From Serpula lacrymans var. lacrymans S7.9 (Eukaryota; Basidiomycota; Agaricomycetes; Boletales; Serpulaceae), in assembly GCF_000218685.1 (NCBI RefSeq), contig NW_006763290.1:1173329-1237328 (forward strand): 64,000 nucleotides of DNA, given 5' to 3'. A model generated the notes under the pieces. The model searched no databases. It was not told where the DNA came from and worked only from the letters and a program-made list of their open reading frames with translations. Numbering within the stretch: position 1 is the first letter of the stretch; each line of letters starts with the position of its first letter. Below are positions 43,745 through 55,160 of the stretch, piece after piece. A program made the translations under genes and the position numbers.

Positions 43745-44153
43745 CTTGTGGTTTGAAATATTTTTTGATCTCTATTTTGAGATTGTCCCAGGTAGGCCAT
43801 ACTCCCGTGGTGTAGCACTCCTGCAATCTAACTTGGGTGTATCGACCCGCCACAGGTCCCTTTAGTCGAGATAGTACCGCAGTGGCTACCTCGAAATCAT
43901 TGGCAAATGCATCCTAATTTGCCTTAACCCATATTTGGAGCTTGATCCACCATTCGGCAAATTGCGCTCTGTCTCCTTCGAAAGTGCCAGGGTCAGCGAC
44001 GATTTCCACCTCCTTATTGAATTTCTTCTTGACCGAGGGGGTTGCTGCAGGGGGATTTGCCTGTAGCTTGGCGAGTTGAATGATCAATGTCAAGATCTGT
44101 GCACGCATGTTGTGCAACAGAGCATTGACATCTTGTTGAGTTTGCAACGACAT
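43745..44153 (-). pseudogene. gag: Gypsy-2 gag fragment in reverse orientation
   Basis: From ATG 44,153 it reads MSLQTQQDVNALLHNMRAQI, VEIVADPGTFEGDRAQFAEW and WIKLQIWVKAN. After a TAG (probably from CAG) it continues DAFANDFEVATAVLSRLKGP, RYTQVRLQECYTTGVWPTWD and NLKIEIKKYF. This is a typical gypsy gag N-terminal half without a zinc knuckle. It points away from the pol gene that starts 50 bases to its right, so the pair is inverted. Confidence 0.75.
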
Positions 44154-44203
44154 GTCGACTTGTTCTCTTGTAAAGTAAAAAAAAGGTAACTGGGGGTCCC
44201 CGC

Positions 44204-47200
44204 TTGCTATCTGTAAATAAATTTCTAAATTTGTTATCTGAAGTATGTACTTGTATGCGAAACTGTAACTGTGGATTCTTTATGGACACTCCTGACGATA
44301 TAGCTGCTTTGAGCGCTGATTCGGGATATCATAATGATGAAAGAGTTGATGCTAGAAATACTTATAATACCACCGCTGTACCACCGTCTCCTTTGGAGTG
44401 TGGCCCCAGCGAGACAAACAATAGGGTGCTTGATCCTGGTAGAAATAAAAATAAAAACATAGAAAATACTAAAGTAGAAAAGCATGTTTCTCTCAATTCT
44501 TCTTCTTCGTTGGAGCCACCCTTTCCCGAAATCCCAAAGTGTGTGTTGATGTGCACATATTTGTTCCAAAAGGAGATCTGTTTAGATGTTGGCGTGGAAA
44601 ACCTTGCCCGAGGCATAGTACACCCAACCAGCACACTGCTTAATTCAGGCGCTAACGGCATCTTCATAGATCAGGTCTGGGTGGAGCAAATTGGACTCCC
44701 CCTTGTAAAATTAGATGTATCAATTCCCGTCTATAACACTGATGGTACGCTTAACGCGGGTGGCTGCACCACGCACAAATGTTCCTTTGTTGTTGAGTAC
44801 CAAGGACACAGAGAACGAGTCACCGCCAAAGCTACCCAACTAGGGAAGATTAATTTAATATTAGGCTGGACCTGGCTATTTAAACACAATCCTGAGATTG
44901 ACTGGCAGACAGGGGTTGTCACATTGTCACGTTGTGCTCAGGAGTGTGAAAACTTGGGTAAACCGAGTCGCGTCTGTCAAACAGAGCATCTTGAAAAGAT
45001 AAACGCTGGTCACGTTTACAAGCTCAGATCTTTAGAAAAGATTGACAATGACAATGACGAGGTAAAACCCGAGGAAGGGATTAAGAGGCTGGTACCTCCC
45101 GAGTACCATGACTTCTGGAAAGTCTTTTCAAGACATGTGTCAGAGCGCTTCCCAGAGGCTAAGCCTTGGGACCATGCTATAGATTGGAAGGTCACTTTCA
45201 AACCAAGAAAAGAACATATAATACCCCTCTCTGCTCCAGAAAGAGATGAGGTATCAAGTCTCATAGATGAACAACTTAGGAAGGGTTACATCAGACTCCA
45301 AAAGTCCTATGACGTCCCCGGTGTTCTTCATTCCTAAAAAGGATGGTAAAAAGTGTATGATTATGAACTATTGTTACTTGAATGAGTACATGGTTAAGAA
45401 CATGTATCCGCTGCCTTTGATCAGTCAGCTAGTAGACAAATTGGCTGGTGCAAAGATCTTGACAAAGATGAATCTTAGATGGGGGTACAATAATGTACGA
45501 ATCAAAGAAGAAAATGCTTGGAAGGCCGCGTTCACGTGCCACCAAGGATCCTTTGAGCCCCTTGTCATGTTCTTTGGGTTGACCAATTCACTGGCGACCT
45601 TCCAGAGCATGATGAACAAGATCTTTGCGGATATGGAGAACTGTGTCGTCATTTACATTGACGATTTATTAAAGTCGGACAATGAGGCTGAGCATGACAG
45701 GATCGTGATCGTTCAAGAAGTCCTTTGATGCTTACAGGAACGGGACCTATTTGTCAAACCCGAAAAATGTAACTTTAAAGTAAAGGAAGTAGACTTCCTT
45801 GGTATGATAATTGGCCAGAACAGAATCAGGATAGATCCTGAGAAAGTTCAAGCTATACTGGATTGGCCTGAACCTACTCGCGTCAAAGAAGTTAGGGCCT
45901 TCCTTGGCTTAGGCAATTTCTACCAAAGACTTTTAGAAAACTTTGCAAAAATAACGAGACCGTTGAACAATCTCACTAAAAAGGACATTGTTTGGCATTG
46001 GGGCGCCAAAGAACAGGAAGCTTTTGATAAGCTTAAACAGGCATTTACAACAGCACCCATATTAGCATTTCCAGAATTAGACAAAGAGTTCCAGCTAGAA
46101 ACTGACTCTTCTGATTTTGCCACTGGGGCTGTTTTATCAAAATGCCCTGACAATGTTTGGATGCCTTGCGCCTATTGATTGTATAGTTTGTCGCCTACAG
46201 AGTGCAACTATCAAATTTACAATAAGCAGATGCTGGCCATCATCCAAGCTTTAGAGCACTGGCGGCACTACTTAGAAGGTGCTAAACACCAATTTGAAAT
46301 TTGGACTGATCATAAGAATCTGGAGTATTTTATGACAGCCCGAGACTTGAACCAAAGACAGGCTCGCTACGCGGTGTACCTATCTAGGTTTAATTATAAA
46401 TTAATCCATAAGCCTGGAAATTTGATGGGGAAAGCAGACACTTTGTCCAGAAGAGAGGATCATGCCAATGGCATCGAAGATGACAACAAATGTGTTACCC
46501 TGATTGACCAATCAAGGGTTGCCAATGTTAGAATTGGGCAGGATTCTGATCTTCTGGAAGTCTTCAAGAAAAACATCTCCTCAGAAGAGAAGGCACGCCT
46601 TGATGGCAATGAGAACTATTTATGGGAACACGGGCTAATCTATTTTAAAGACAAAATCTATGCCTGAGTCTGCAAGGATCAAGGCAATAGATAGACATCA
46701 CGACACTCCAGTGGCTGGACACCCTGGGTGGCAACAAACAATGGAGTTGATCTCCACAAACTACATGTGGCCTGGCATGGTCAAAGACGTACAGGAATAC
46801 GTAACGTAAAATCCTGTCTGAGATGTGCCATGGCAAAGAACTCACATCAACCGCCGGCCGGTAAACTTATGCCAAATCCAATACCAGCTGGTCCCTGGTA
46901 GGATATATTGGTTGACTTTACGACAGATCTGCCTGAGTCAAACGGGTATGATTCAGTGATGGTGGTAGTAGATTGCCTCTCCAAAGAAGTAGTGTTCATC
47001 CCCACCAACAAAACTATTACCGCCGCTGGTATGGCAGATCTATTTAAAGATTTTGTATGGTCTATTTATGGATTGCCAGAAACGGTTATCTCCAATAGTC
47101 AACCACAATTCGCTAGCAAATTTACGAAAGAACTATGCCGGATGCTGGGCATCAAACCTAAACTATCAACAGTGTTCCATCCGCAGACCGATGGATAAAC

Positions 47201-48059
47201 AGAGAGACTCAACCAGGAGTTGAAACAATATCTCTGGATATTTATTGATGTCAGACAGACAGATTGGGAGTGGCTAAAGATAGCCCAGTTCTCATACAAT
47301 ATCAAACAGTCATCGGCTACAGGAAGAGCACCATTCGAGGTGACGAGATTGTACCTCCCGAGAATGGGTGTAGAACCTGGCAAAAGCAAAAACGAGGCTG
47401 CTGGGAACATGGTCAAAAATATGAAGTCTGTCTTGGACGAAACGTGCAAAGCGCTATTTAAAACTGCAGAGCGGATGAAAGACAGGGCAGAGCATAGATG
47501 CTCTAAGGCCCCTGACTACAAGGTCAGCTACCTAGTCTGGTTAGACACCAACCACTTAAATTTGAAGGATCGGCAGTCTAGAAAACTGACCAAAAAGTGG
47601 ATTGGCCCTTACCGGATTAAGGAAGTCAAACCCAATGCAGTGGAGCTGGAACTCCCAAAACAAATGAGGGTAGTACCCACGGTCAATATTAGCTGTGTGA
47701 AACCCTACAAAGGACAGCTACTGGGACGGCGTGTAGACCGGCCCGGACCGGTTGTAGTCACCCAGGAAGGTGAAGAAGAGTTCGAAGTCAAACGAGTGGT
47801 GGATGCACACTTGAAGCGTGGACAATTAGGGTTCCTAGTCCTATGGAAGGGCTATGGAGATGAGCACAGAACATGGGAACCAGAAGCCCATCTGGACAAT
47901 TCCCGCGATGCTATTTGCAAATTTTATTTTAAGAATCCCTCGGCTCCTAGGACGCTTAGAGGCATGGATTTGAACATTTTTTATTCCCTTTTTCAACCTA
48001 TGCCCAAAAATTTAACTACTACCTCCAGTATTTGGCCTCGCCTGGAAGTTGAGCCTTAG
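44204..48059 (+). pseudogene. pol: Gypsy-2 pol, heavily decayed
   Basis: A gag-pol linker leads to a protease with LLNSGANGIFIDQ (catalytic Asp is Asn). RT has [37 protein letters not shown] and YIDD. RNase H has ETDSSDFATGAVLS, YQIYNKQMLAIIQAL (Glu to Gln) and WTDHKN. Integrase has HHDTPVAGHPGWQQ, CLRCAMAK, VDFTTDLPESNGYDSVMVVV and ISNSQPQFAS (second Asp lost). The chromodomain has VKRVVDAHLKRGQ and HRTWEPEAHLDN. There are frameshifts near 45,300, 46,660 and 46,810 and stops near 45,726, 46,176 and 47,196. It cannot be active. Confidence 0.92.
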
Positions 48060-48068
48060 AGGGGGTAG

Positions 48069-48573
48069 TGTTACGGAAACATATTTTCGGACCTTTCCTT
48101 TTATTTTCATTCTCCGCTTTAACCTTTTACTGTAGTTTTCTCACACTATGCCATGCGACACTTTCCTTCTGTTCAAACTCCTCTTTCTCGTGCTGTGCTG
48201 CCTTTCTTCTTATTTTAGCTACAAGTCTCTCATGCAGTGGAGCTGGTCACATGGGCTGCGCCCTCTGACATCATCAGCCACTGCCTTATCAACTGTATAG
48301 CACAACATGTACAAACAAACTGTAGTAGTATATATACCACAATAGATCCAGGAGACTCCTCAGCGAGTCCTCCTGTTGTTTACCCACAACTAACTTGGTC
48401 CTACCCTACTTAGTCTGTGTGAGGGCTTACCCGCTACCTCAGCAACTTTGACTGGTCAGCGGTACATACTGCTGATTGGTATTCCACCTCTCTTTGATTG
48501 ACCAGCGGTACACACTGCTGGTTGATAACTGGTTCTAGTTGTGCACCAGAGTAACTAACTCTTGGTTGTTACA
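48069..48573 (+). repeat. Gypsy-2 3' LTR (505 bp), reference copy of G2
   Basis: It starts TGTTACGGAAACATATTTTC after GAGGGGGTAG and ends CTCTTGGTTGTTACA. It contains an extra region with two near-repeats, TGGTCAGCGGTACATACTGC and GACCAGCGGTACACACTGCT (about 48,452-48,520), absent from the shorter solo LTRs. It abuts the Plavaka remnant, so the element probably inserted in it. Confidence 0.9.
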
Positions 48574-51287
48574 AATGCTGGCAAGGTTATAAGGGTGGAT
48601 CTGGATGCTCATAATAAATGGAGGGAGAGTTTTCACCAGTTCCATCAAGATGACCATGAAATGGACATTGATCTTCCAGATAATAGATGGGCTCCATTTT
48701 CCACAGAATTAGACTGGAAATTTGCACATTTGGCATTGCAGGAGGGGGTTGGCCAGAAATCTCTTGACAGATTACTGGCAATTCCTGAAGTGAGTGACGC
48801 CTCCACACTTTGATTCATGTTTTATGTTAACTGACCTCCAACCTTTACACCAGCTTTCCCAGAGACTGGGCCTTTCTTATCAAAATAGCAGAAGCCTTCT
48901 AAAAATTATCGACTCCAAAATTCCTGAAAGGGCCAAATGGCACTCAAAATATCTACACTTTGATGATCATCCAGAAGAAAAACACCTTATACAATATAGA
49001 GACCCCTTACAAGCCATTGCGTCTTTGTTGGGCAATCCAGCACATGCAACAGATATAGTCTATAAACCCTCAAGAATATTCACAAACAGCAACAGGGATG
49101 ATCGTATATTTAATGAGATGAGGACTGGCAAATGGTGGTATTCTGTACAGGTTAATATATTCATGCCAGTGGTTCCTTTCTAAATTTCATACTTATTTCT
49201 TTGATTTTAGGCTCTTCTACCTCAGAGAGCATCTGTTGCTCCTGTTATAATAGCGACAGACAAAACTCAGTTGACTCAGTTCTCAGGCAACAAGTCTGTA
49301 TATCCAGTATATCTTACACTAGGCAATATACCCAGCTCTATTAGATGCAAACCCTCTCAGCACACTTGTGTACTTATTGGATATCTGTCTGTCAATAAAT
49401 TGGTGAAAAAAGGCTTGACAACAAAGGAGAAGACAGCACGTGTTCAAAGACTTTTCCATGCCTCAGTACTGATGATTTTGGAGCCACTTATTGAGGTTGG
49501 ACATAAAGGAATGGAGGTTACAGGTGGAGATGATGCAGTGAGAAAAATTCACCCTATTCTTGCTTGCTATGTTGCCGACTATCCTGAGTAATGTCTGGTG
49601 ACTTGCTCAAAGTATGGAACATGTCCCAAGTGCAGGCATCCAGCAACAGACCCTGAAAATAAAGCAGCTGGGGAACCTAGGACGTCTGACTGGACTCTCT
49701 CTGTCATTAATCAAGCCTCTCTTCGAACTCAAGGAGAGAATTTTTTGATCAATGTATGGATAAAGATGTATCTGGAGGTGTTTACAGGCCACTTTGGGAA
49801 GGATTTCCCTACTGTGATATTCATCTTTGCATTACCCCTGATGTCTTGCATCAGTTATATCAAGGTGTCGTTAAACATATGATCTCATGGTGCCAAGATC
49901 TTATAGGTACAGAGGAACTGGATGCAAAAATACGCACTTTACCTCCTGCATATGGATCAAAGCATTTCAAAAATGGTTTATCGCCTCTCTCAGATATCTG
50001 GAGGCGAAAGAAAAGATATGGCCAAGATACTTTTAGGATGCCTTGTAGGAAAACTCCCCAAGCAGGCAATTATTGCAATTAGATCACTCTTGGACTTCAT
50101 TTACATTTCTCAGTACCCCACACACAGCGATACAACCCTTGGATATCTATCAGATGCTCTCAAAACATTTCATCAAAACAAAGCAATCTTCGTCACTCTG
50201 GGTGTTAGAGAAAATTTGAATATTCCTCAATTTCACTCTCTACTGCACTATGTTGACTCTATTCGCTGGTTTGGGGCTACAAATAACTACAACACAAAAA
50301 TATTTGAATGTTTCCACATAGATATGGCCAAGAATGCATGGAGAGATTAAATCATAGGAATGAGCATCCACAAATGACCACCTGGCTAACAAAACAAGAA
50401 AAAACTGTGTGGTTTGATTGCTATCAATTGTCTTTACAAAATAGACCAGTTCTACGTCAGCAAGATATTCTCTAGAATCCACCTGGCTTAGGTATTAAAA
50501 TAGCCAAAGTACCTCCTCTTCCACAACAACCCCTTCAATCAATCCAACAAAACCACCAATGTCATGGCTTCATACGTGATATTAAGGAGTTTCTGAATCG
50601 CCGGTCAGCCAGGTTATATGTCAATATTGCAAATCTCCCATTTGATTCACTTGACGTATTCACTAGTTTCAAACTCACTCCAATTCACCTTGAAGATGAT
50701 GCTAGTGCAAGTGTAAAGTACGAAATCATCAAAGCAAGACCTAGGTCCAAAGGAATTGCTCCACAGTTTGATAATGTTATCGTATCAGACTCATTAGAAG
50801 CAGAGTCAACAGGTGTTGCTGGTAATATTTTCCTCTAATTTCATGATCAGTTTCAAGTTGCGAATCAATATTTCATGACATAGGTACACGTGTTGGAAGA
50901 GTTAAAGTAATATTCAAGCTCCCTGCCATTTTTCATGGTGGTTCTGTTGGTATACCAAAACATTGGCCCAAAATTCCATTGGCGTATATTGAATGGTACA
51001 CCAAGTTAAAAGGTAGTGCAGATCCAGCACATATGATGTATGTGATTACAAAACCGTATGTGATTACAAAACCGTATGTGATTACAAAACCTGCACTTAG
51101 AGCTGATGGTACTCCACCAGCTTCCATAGTACCATTGAGCAGTATACAACAAGGCTGCCACTTGTTGCCTTTGTTTGGAAAAGACCAAGTGCCTGCTTAC
51201 TGGGGTACAGAAAATGCTTTGGATGTTTGTGATAGATTTCTATTAAATAATTGGGCTAGTTTGTATGCATACCAAACTATTTGGTGA
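48574..51287 (+). pseudogene. Plavaka-type DNA transposase, N-terminus missing
   Basis: Exons are separated by GT-AG introns (for example after LLAIPE and after KWWYSVQ). They read NRWAPFSTELDWKFAHLALQ; IASLLGNPAHATDIVYKPSR; the catalytic-core stretch APVIIATDKTQLTQFSGNKS, VYPVYLTLGN; CSKYGTCPKCRH; CDIHLCITPDVLHQL; QGVVKHMISWCQ; LLDFIYISQYPTHSDTTLGY; and VDSIRWFGATNNYNTKIFEC. A C-terminal domain follows (RSARLYVNIANLPFDSLDVF ... IEWYTKL), ending at 51,287. An in-frame TAA at about 49,589, a frameshift near 49,745 and another near 50,030 inactivate it. Three tandem YVITKP units lie at 51,039-51,092. The 5' end is lost to the gypsy-2 LTR. Confidence 0.8.
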
Positions 51288-51299
51288 ATATTAATTCTA

Positions 51300-51479
51300 T
51301 CATTATTAGTATCAGAAAAAGGTTCTCATAGACATAAATGAGCTAGTATAGCTGGTATAGCTGACATAGTAACTATAAGGCTTCACATAGAGATTTATTG
51401 GCTATAATAGGAATTTAATAGCTATCATAGCAGCTATAGAAACATACCCAGCTATATAGCAAAATGGTTTTTCCTGATG
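51300..51479. repeat. T1-type right terminus (T1-c)
   Basis: TATAGC-rich sequence ends GCAAAATGGTTTTTCCTGATG at 51,479, as in T1-a (20,405). It sits 190 bases after the Plavaka stop. It could be the end of the Plavaka transposon itself or a neighbouring element; the left end is not found. Confidence 0.65.
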
Positions 51480-52159
51480 ACCTGACAACAATCTGTGAAA
51501 TTTTTGTCTTCTTCCCTCTTTTGCACTCAACTTGGATTTGAGATTTGCCACAGGATGAAGGACGCACAGGAAGCCGGACCGGTGCAGATGACTGGGAGAA
51601 GCCTTGATGTGTGATGCCACCTACACGTTCCAGTCTGAGCTGATTACCAAGTCATCAATCAACAAGTCAGCTTGAATCTGACAAGGTATGTCTAATTTCC
51701 CATCAGTGCTGTGATGCCTTTGGATGGAATTTAGACTTGCCTTATACATTCATTTTAGATATCACCAAATCCAATTGTGGACCACCATGAGGCCTGCTAG
51801 ATAAAATTTATGTCGGTGAGTTTCTTGTTAATTTCCTACAATACTGACACTCCATTTCCAGGCCAATTTGTCATATAATCTCTCTACAATAACTCTATGC
51901 TTCCCCTCATAGATTCCTGCCTTGACGCATACTTGGTGAGTCAAATTTGTGGTATTATATTGAGTATTAGTGACTGTTGTTTCTCCACAACTGCATTGGA
52001 TGCATTTGACCCCATGAAACAGCTCAGTGCAGAAAGTAATTACAGAAACACCCATGCACCAAATATCTACAACACAATGGTTCACGCAAAATCAACAGAA
52101 ATCAATACAGGTATTGTTCATATGATAGTAATGGTACAAAAATACTAATATATACTCCA
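51480..52159. other. Possible 5' exons of the following gene; unresolved
   Basis: Short coding-like pieces with GT/AG borders occur, for example DAFDPMKQLSAESNYRNTHA and PNIYNTMVHAKSTEINTG at about 51,990-52,110. They may be upstream exons of the gene at 52,160. Confidence 0.3.
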
Positions 52160-53230
52160 AAGATCTCCCGGCCGGTGAAAGAAAGCATCTACAAGAGCTG
52201 CAGAATATAGTCAGCAAAACCTGTGATCCCTCTACTCTAAGCAAAGAAGAATGCGACAATCTTTGTGGGCGCCTTCTCAATCATTGTGAAACCAATTCCT
52301 TGGGAAGCCGTGCTAACAATTTAGCAGCAGCAAGGGATGTCCTGGTAACCGCAAATAGAATTGGAAAGGAGGTAAAGTGACATCATTTCATTTATGATCC
52401 TCACTGATTTCTTGTTTTCAGCTCGATAATCTTGCTGCAAGGACAGGTGTGCTTATGGTTGTTTTTTCCTGACCCACGGTCACATATTTGGGGGAGCCCA
52501 CCTGGTATGGAAGCAATAACTCAATGGACTTCTGGGAGGATTTTGTCGGGAGAGACCCGGACAAACTTGCTATGTTATTTGAACAATGGGCTTGTTCACG
52601 AAATCAGAGTAAGTACTGCATTGAGTTAATTTAATCTTCTCTCATCTTATTATTATTTCAGCCGTCCATGAACAAGAAGAACCTGCTAACTGCCGCCAAC
52701 AGTGCATCAGGTTTTGTAGGAGCGGCTTGCGTAAGTACACATTGTCCCTATTCAATTACACTCAGTCACTGTTACAACAGGAAGCATCTTGAAACGAAAA
52801 ACAAAGATGGTATATTATCAATATGAAACAGCCATTGTTTCTACCCATGGTGTGAAGATCATAGGTTGGCCACAGGACATGCCTTTTGTCAACCCATCCA
52901 CAATAGGCACTGTGCTGGAAATTTGTAAACTCCATGATGCATGGAAGACTGGGAGCTGTCACTGGGTGAAGCTGACTTGAGCCCAACTCCAAGAGCATAA
53001 GGCACAGCTGAATGAACGTGAGCAAGTGGGTGAGGTGTTGAAGAAGAAGAGGAAAAAAAGATCTGATGCAGGTGTAGTGCATAAGAGATGCCAGGTCACT
53101 CAGAATAGCGAGAATGAGAGGGTTAGCGGTGGAGATAATAGACAGGTTGCGCCACAGCGACAAAGAGCTAACCAAAGGTAACCAAAGAGTGCAGAGGTCA
53201 TTGTGTCGTCCTGAGAAAACCCTGACCAAG
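52160..53230 (+). pseudogene. Multi-exon repetitive gene of unknown function
   Basis: Exon 1 (about 52,160-52,370) reads DLPAGERKHLQELQNIVSKT, ... LGSRANNLAAARDVLVTANR. Exon 2 (52,422-52,612) reads LDNLAARTGVLMVVFS, a TGA stop, then EPTWYGSNNSMDFWEDF and LAMLFEQWACSRNQ. Exon 3 reads PSMNKKNLLTAANSASGF. Exon 4 reads YYQYETAIVSTHGVKIIGWP and INKAR-like basic sequence is absent, but GTVLEICKLHDAWKTGSCHW and a charged tail (VLKKKRKKRSDAG) follow. Borders are clean GT...AG. The tail is cut by a solo LTR at 53,231. It resembles a repeated agaricomycete protein family whose function I do not know. Confidence 0.5.
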
Positions 53231-53652
53231 TGTGACAACACCAACAAGACACAGTCTTGGGGCACTGGAGCACAACAAAAAAAACACTCAAAAGAGTAAT
53301 GAGAAGGAGGGATTTCCCCCCAAGGTGCGACCGTGTTAGTCGTTGGTAGACAACAGGAGGACTTGCTGAGTCCTTCCCCATGTATTGCTCCTGTATATAT
53401 ACTAAAATACATGAGGTACTGTACAGTTATAAATCAAGTTTAAAGTCTGATGTTTAGCATGCAACCAGTCACATGGTGAGCCTAGACACTGGTCAGGTGA
53501 TGTGTCACATGACTGGTCATGTAACTATGAAAAGTCCGAAAAATGTAAAGTAAAGTAAATGGTCACATGACTGGTCATGTGACTTGGAAAAAGTAAAAGT
53601 AAAAAGTACAAAAAGTGAAGCGTAAGTAGGTGCTGGTATGTCAATTGTAACA
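53231..53652 (-). repeat. Solo LTR family L-A, copy 2 (422 bp)
   Basis: On the minus strand it starts TGTTACAATTGACATACC and ends GTTGGTGTTGTCACA. The duplication CCAAG is exact (53,226-53,230 and 53,653-53,657). It is closely similar to 40,142-40,559. Confidence 0.93.
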
Positions 53653-55160
53653 CCAAGATGAGTGAAGGACCAATGATGGCTTATGTTGTAATAGATCCCC
53701 ATATGCCCCATTATGTTCCATGTACTCACCTCCATGTACCCCAAACATATGGATATCATACCTACTGTAAACATGGAAGCAATGAGACGAAGAAATGTCT
53801 GTGATAGGAGCTGAGTGGGGTGAAGGGAGGCGAGAAGGCTTGGGGAGCGGGAAGTGTGAGAGCAACTAGACACGCTTGAATTGAATGTAATATGGGTGAC
53901 CGTTGTCCCCAACAGCAGTTGAGTGTTCAAAGCGACACCCCTCAGGACATATTATTGTATGCCAGAATTGCCTGTGCGTTGAAAGGTTATAGGTGCATGT
54001 GGTACACGTTCCTATAACTGGACAATGCACAGGCCTCTTTGATGTGTCTGGGTATATACAACATTGGGAGTCGGCAAATTGGAGGGAGGATGGGGAGAGC
54101 TAGCAAGCGACAGTGGTGAAGGTACTGTTTGAGCCCTTATGGTGTGTACCAGTTCTATGAGTGGCGGGGAAGTGTCCTGCATTGTTGGCGGCAGCGACAA
54201 AGACGCGCTGCACTGGGGTGATAGTGTTAGAATGACCTCCTGTGCAGTGACAGCCTATAGGCATAGCTGCGTTCCCATAAGCTGTCAATGAACAGGAGCC
54301 TCCACAGGTTGTAGATCCATGGGTTTTGTGACATAAGCGGGGGGGAAGGGGCAGTTAGAGGGAAAGGAATGGTCCACTGTTGATGACAATGGCGACAGCG
54401 ACACTGGTGAAGAGATTGTGACAACTTGTTGTAGCAATGTTGTGTTGTTGTCAAATTGATGCCGTCCTGGAGGTAATGTGACTGATGATACCATCTGGCC
54501 TGGCTGTGCAGGTCCCTCGGGTCCGGACTCCGGTGGCAAGGGGAGGACAGCGTGTCCCATTTCCAGAGTCTATCTAATTAACCAAGGATTAATAAAAGAG
54601 GCAGCACAAAGTGCCTATCCCCTCTTATTAGAGGTGCATCAGAGAAGTATTAACCACTCTAGTTACAGGACAACTGTGGGAGCGACAGGTGGACAAAGTT
54701 TGTATTTTAAAATTTCTGACAGCACAATCAAACTGCAATTAGCAGTTAGTGCATATACTGATTTTTTGGGAATTTTTGGGAATTGTTTTGGGAATGGCCA
54801 AATATTTAGGGTTAGGAATTTGAAAAATCATCTAGGTCAAAATTGGCTCGTGCAGATCTTATCATTGGGTTCTAAATACACTATTTTCACAATTTTTGGT
54901 TGACTAGAACATTGTGGTAATGAGTGTTAATTCAATGGGTTAATTTGTTGAGTTTGTCTGTCCACAACTGTAGTGCTATTTAAGGGCATATACACTTATC
55001 ATACCTTCACCAATTTCCTGATGGAGGCCTCGAATAGCGATTTTTCGGACGCAATTAACTCCTTTGAATCATCTCGGCTTTAGACTAGAAAAGCACACAG
55101 TCTGTTGAACTAGTATATTTTGAGATTATTGGCAGCACGAGTCAATGTACCGCAGCCGAT
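53653..55160. other. No gene recognised
   Basis: Several medium ORFs on both strands are Ser/Pro/Thr-rich and overlap one another, which argues against real coding. GC content is higher at 53.7-54.6 kb. No TIR or LTR ends were seen. It may include the 3' flank of eIF4E. Confidence 0.4.

Noticed and set aside
53517..54903. Overlapping ORFs of 90-141 codons on both strands
   Set aside because: They conflict with each other, are rich in Ser/Pro/Thr, and show no recognisable domain.
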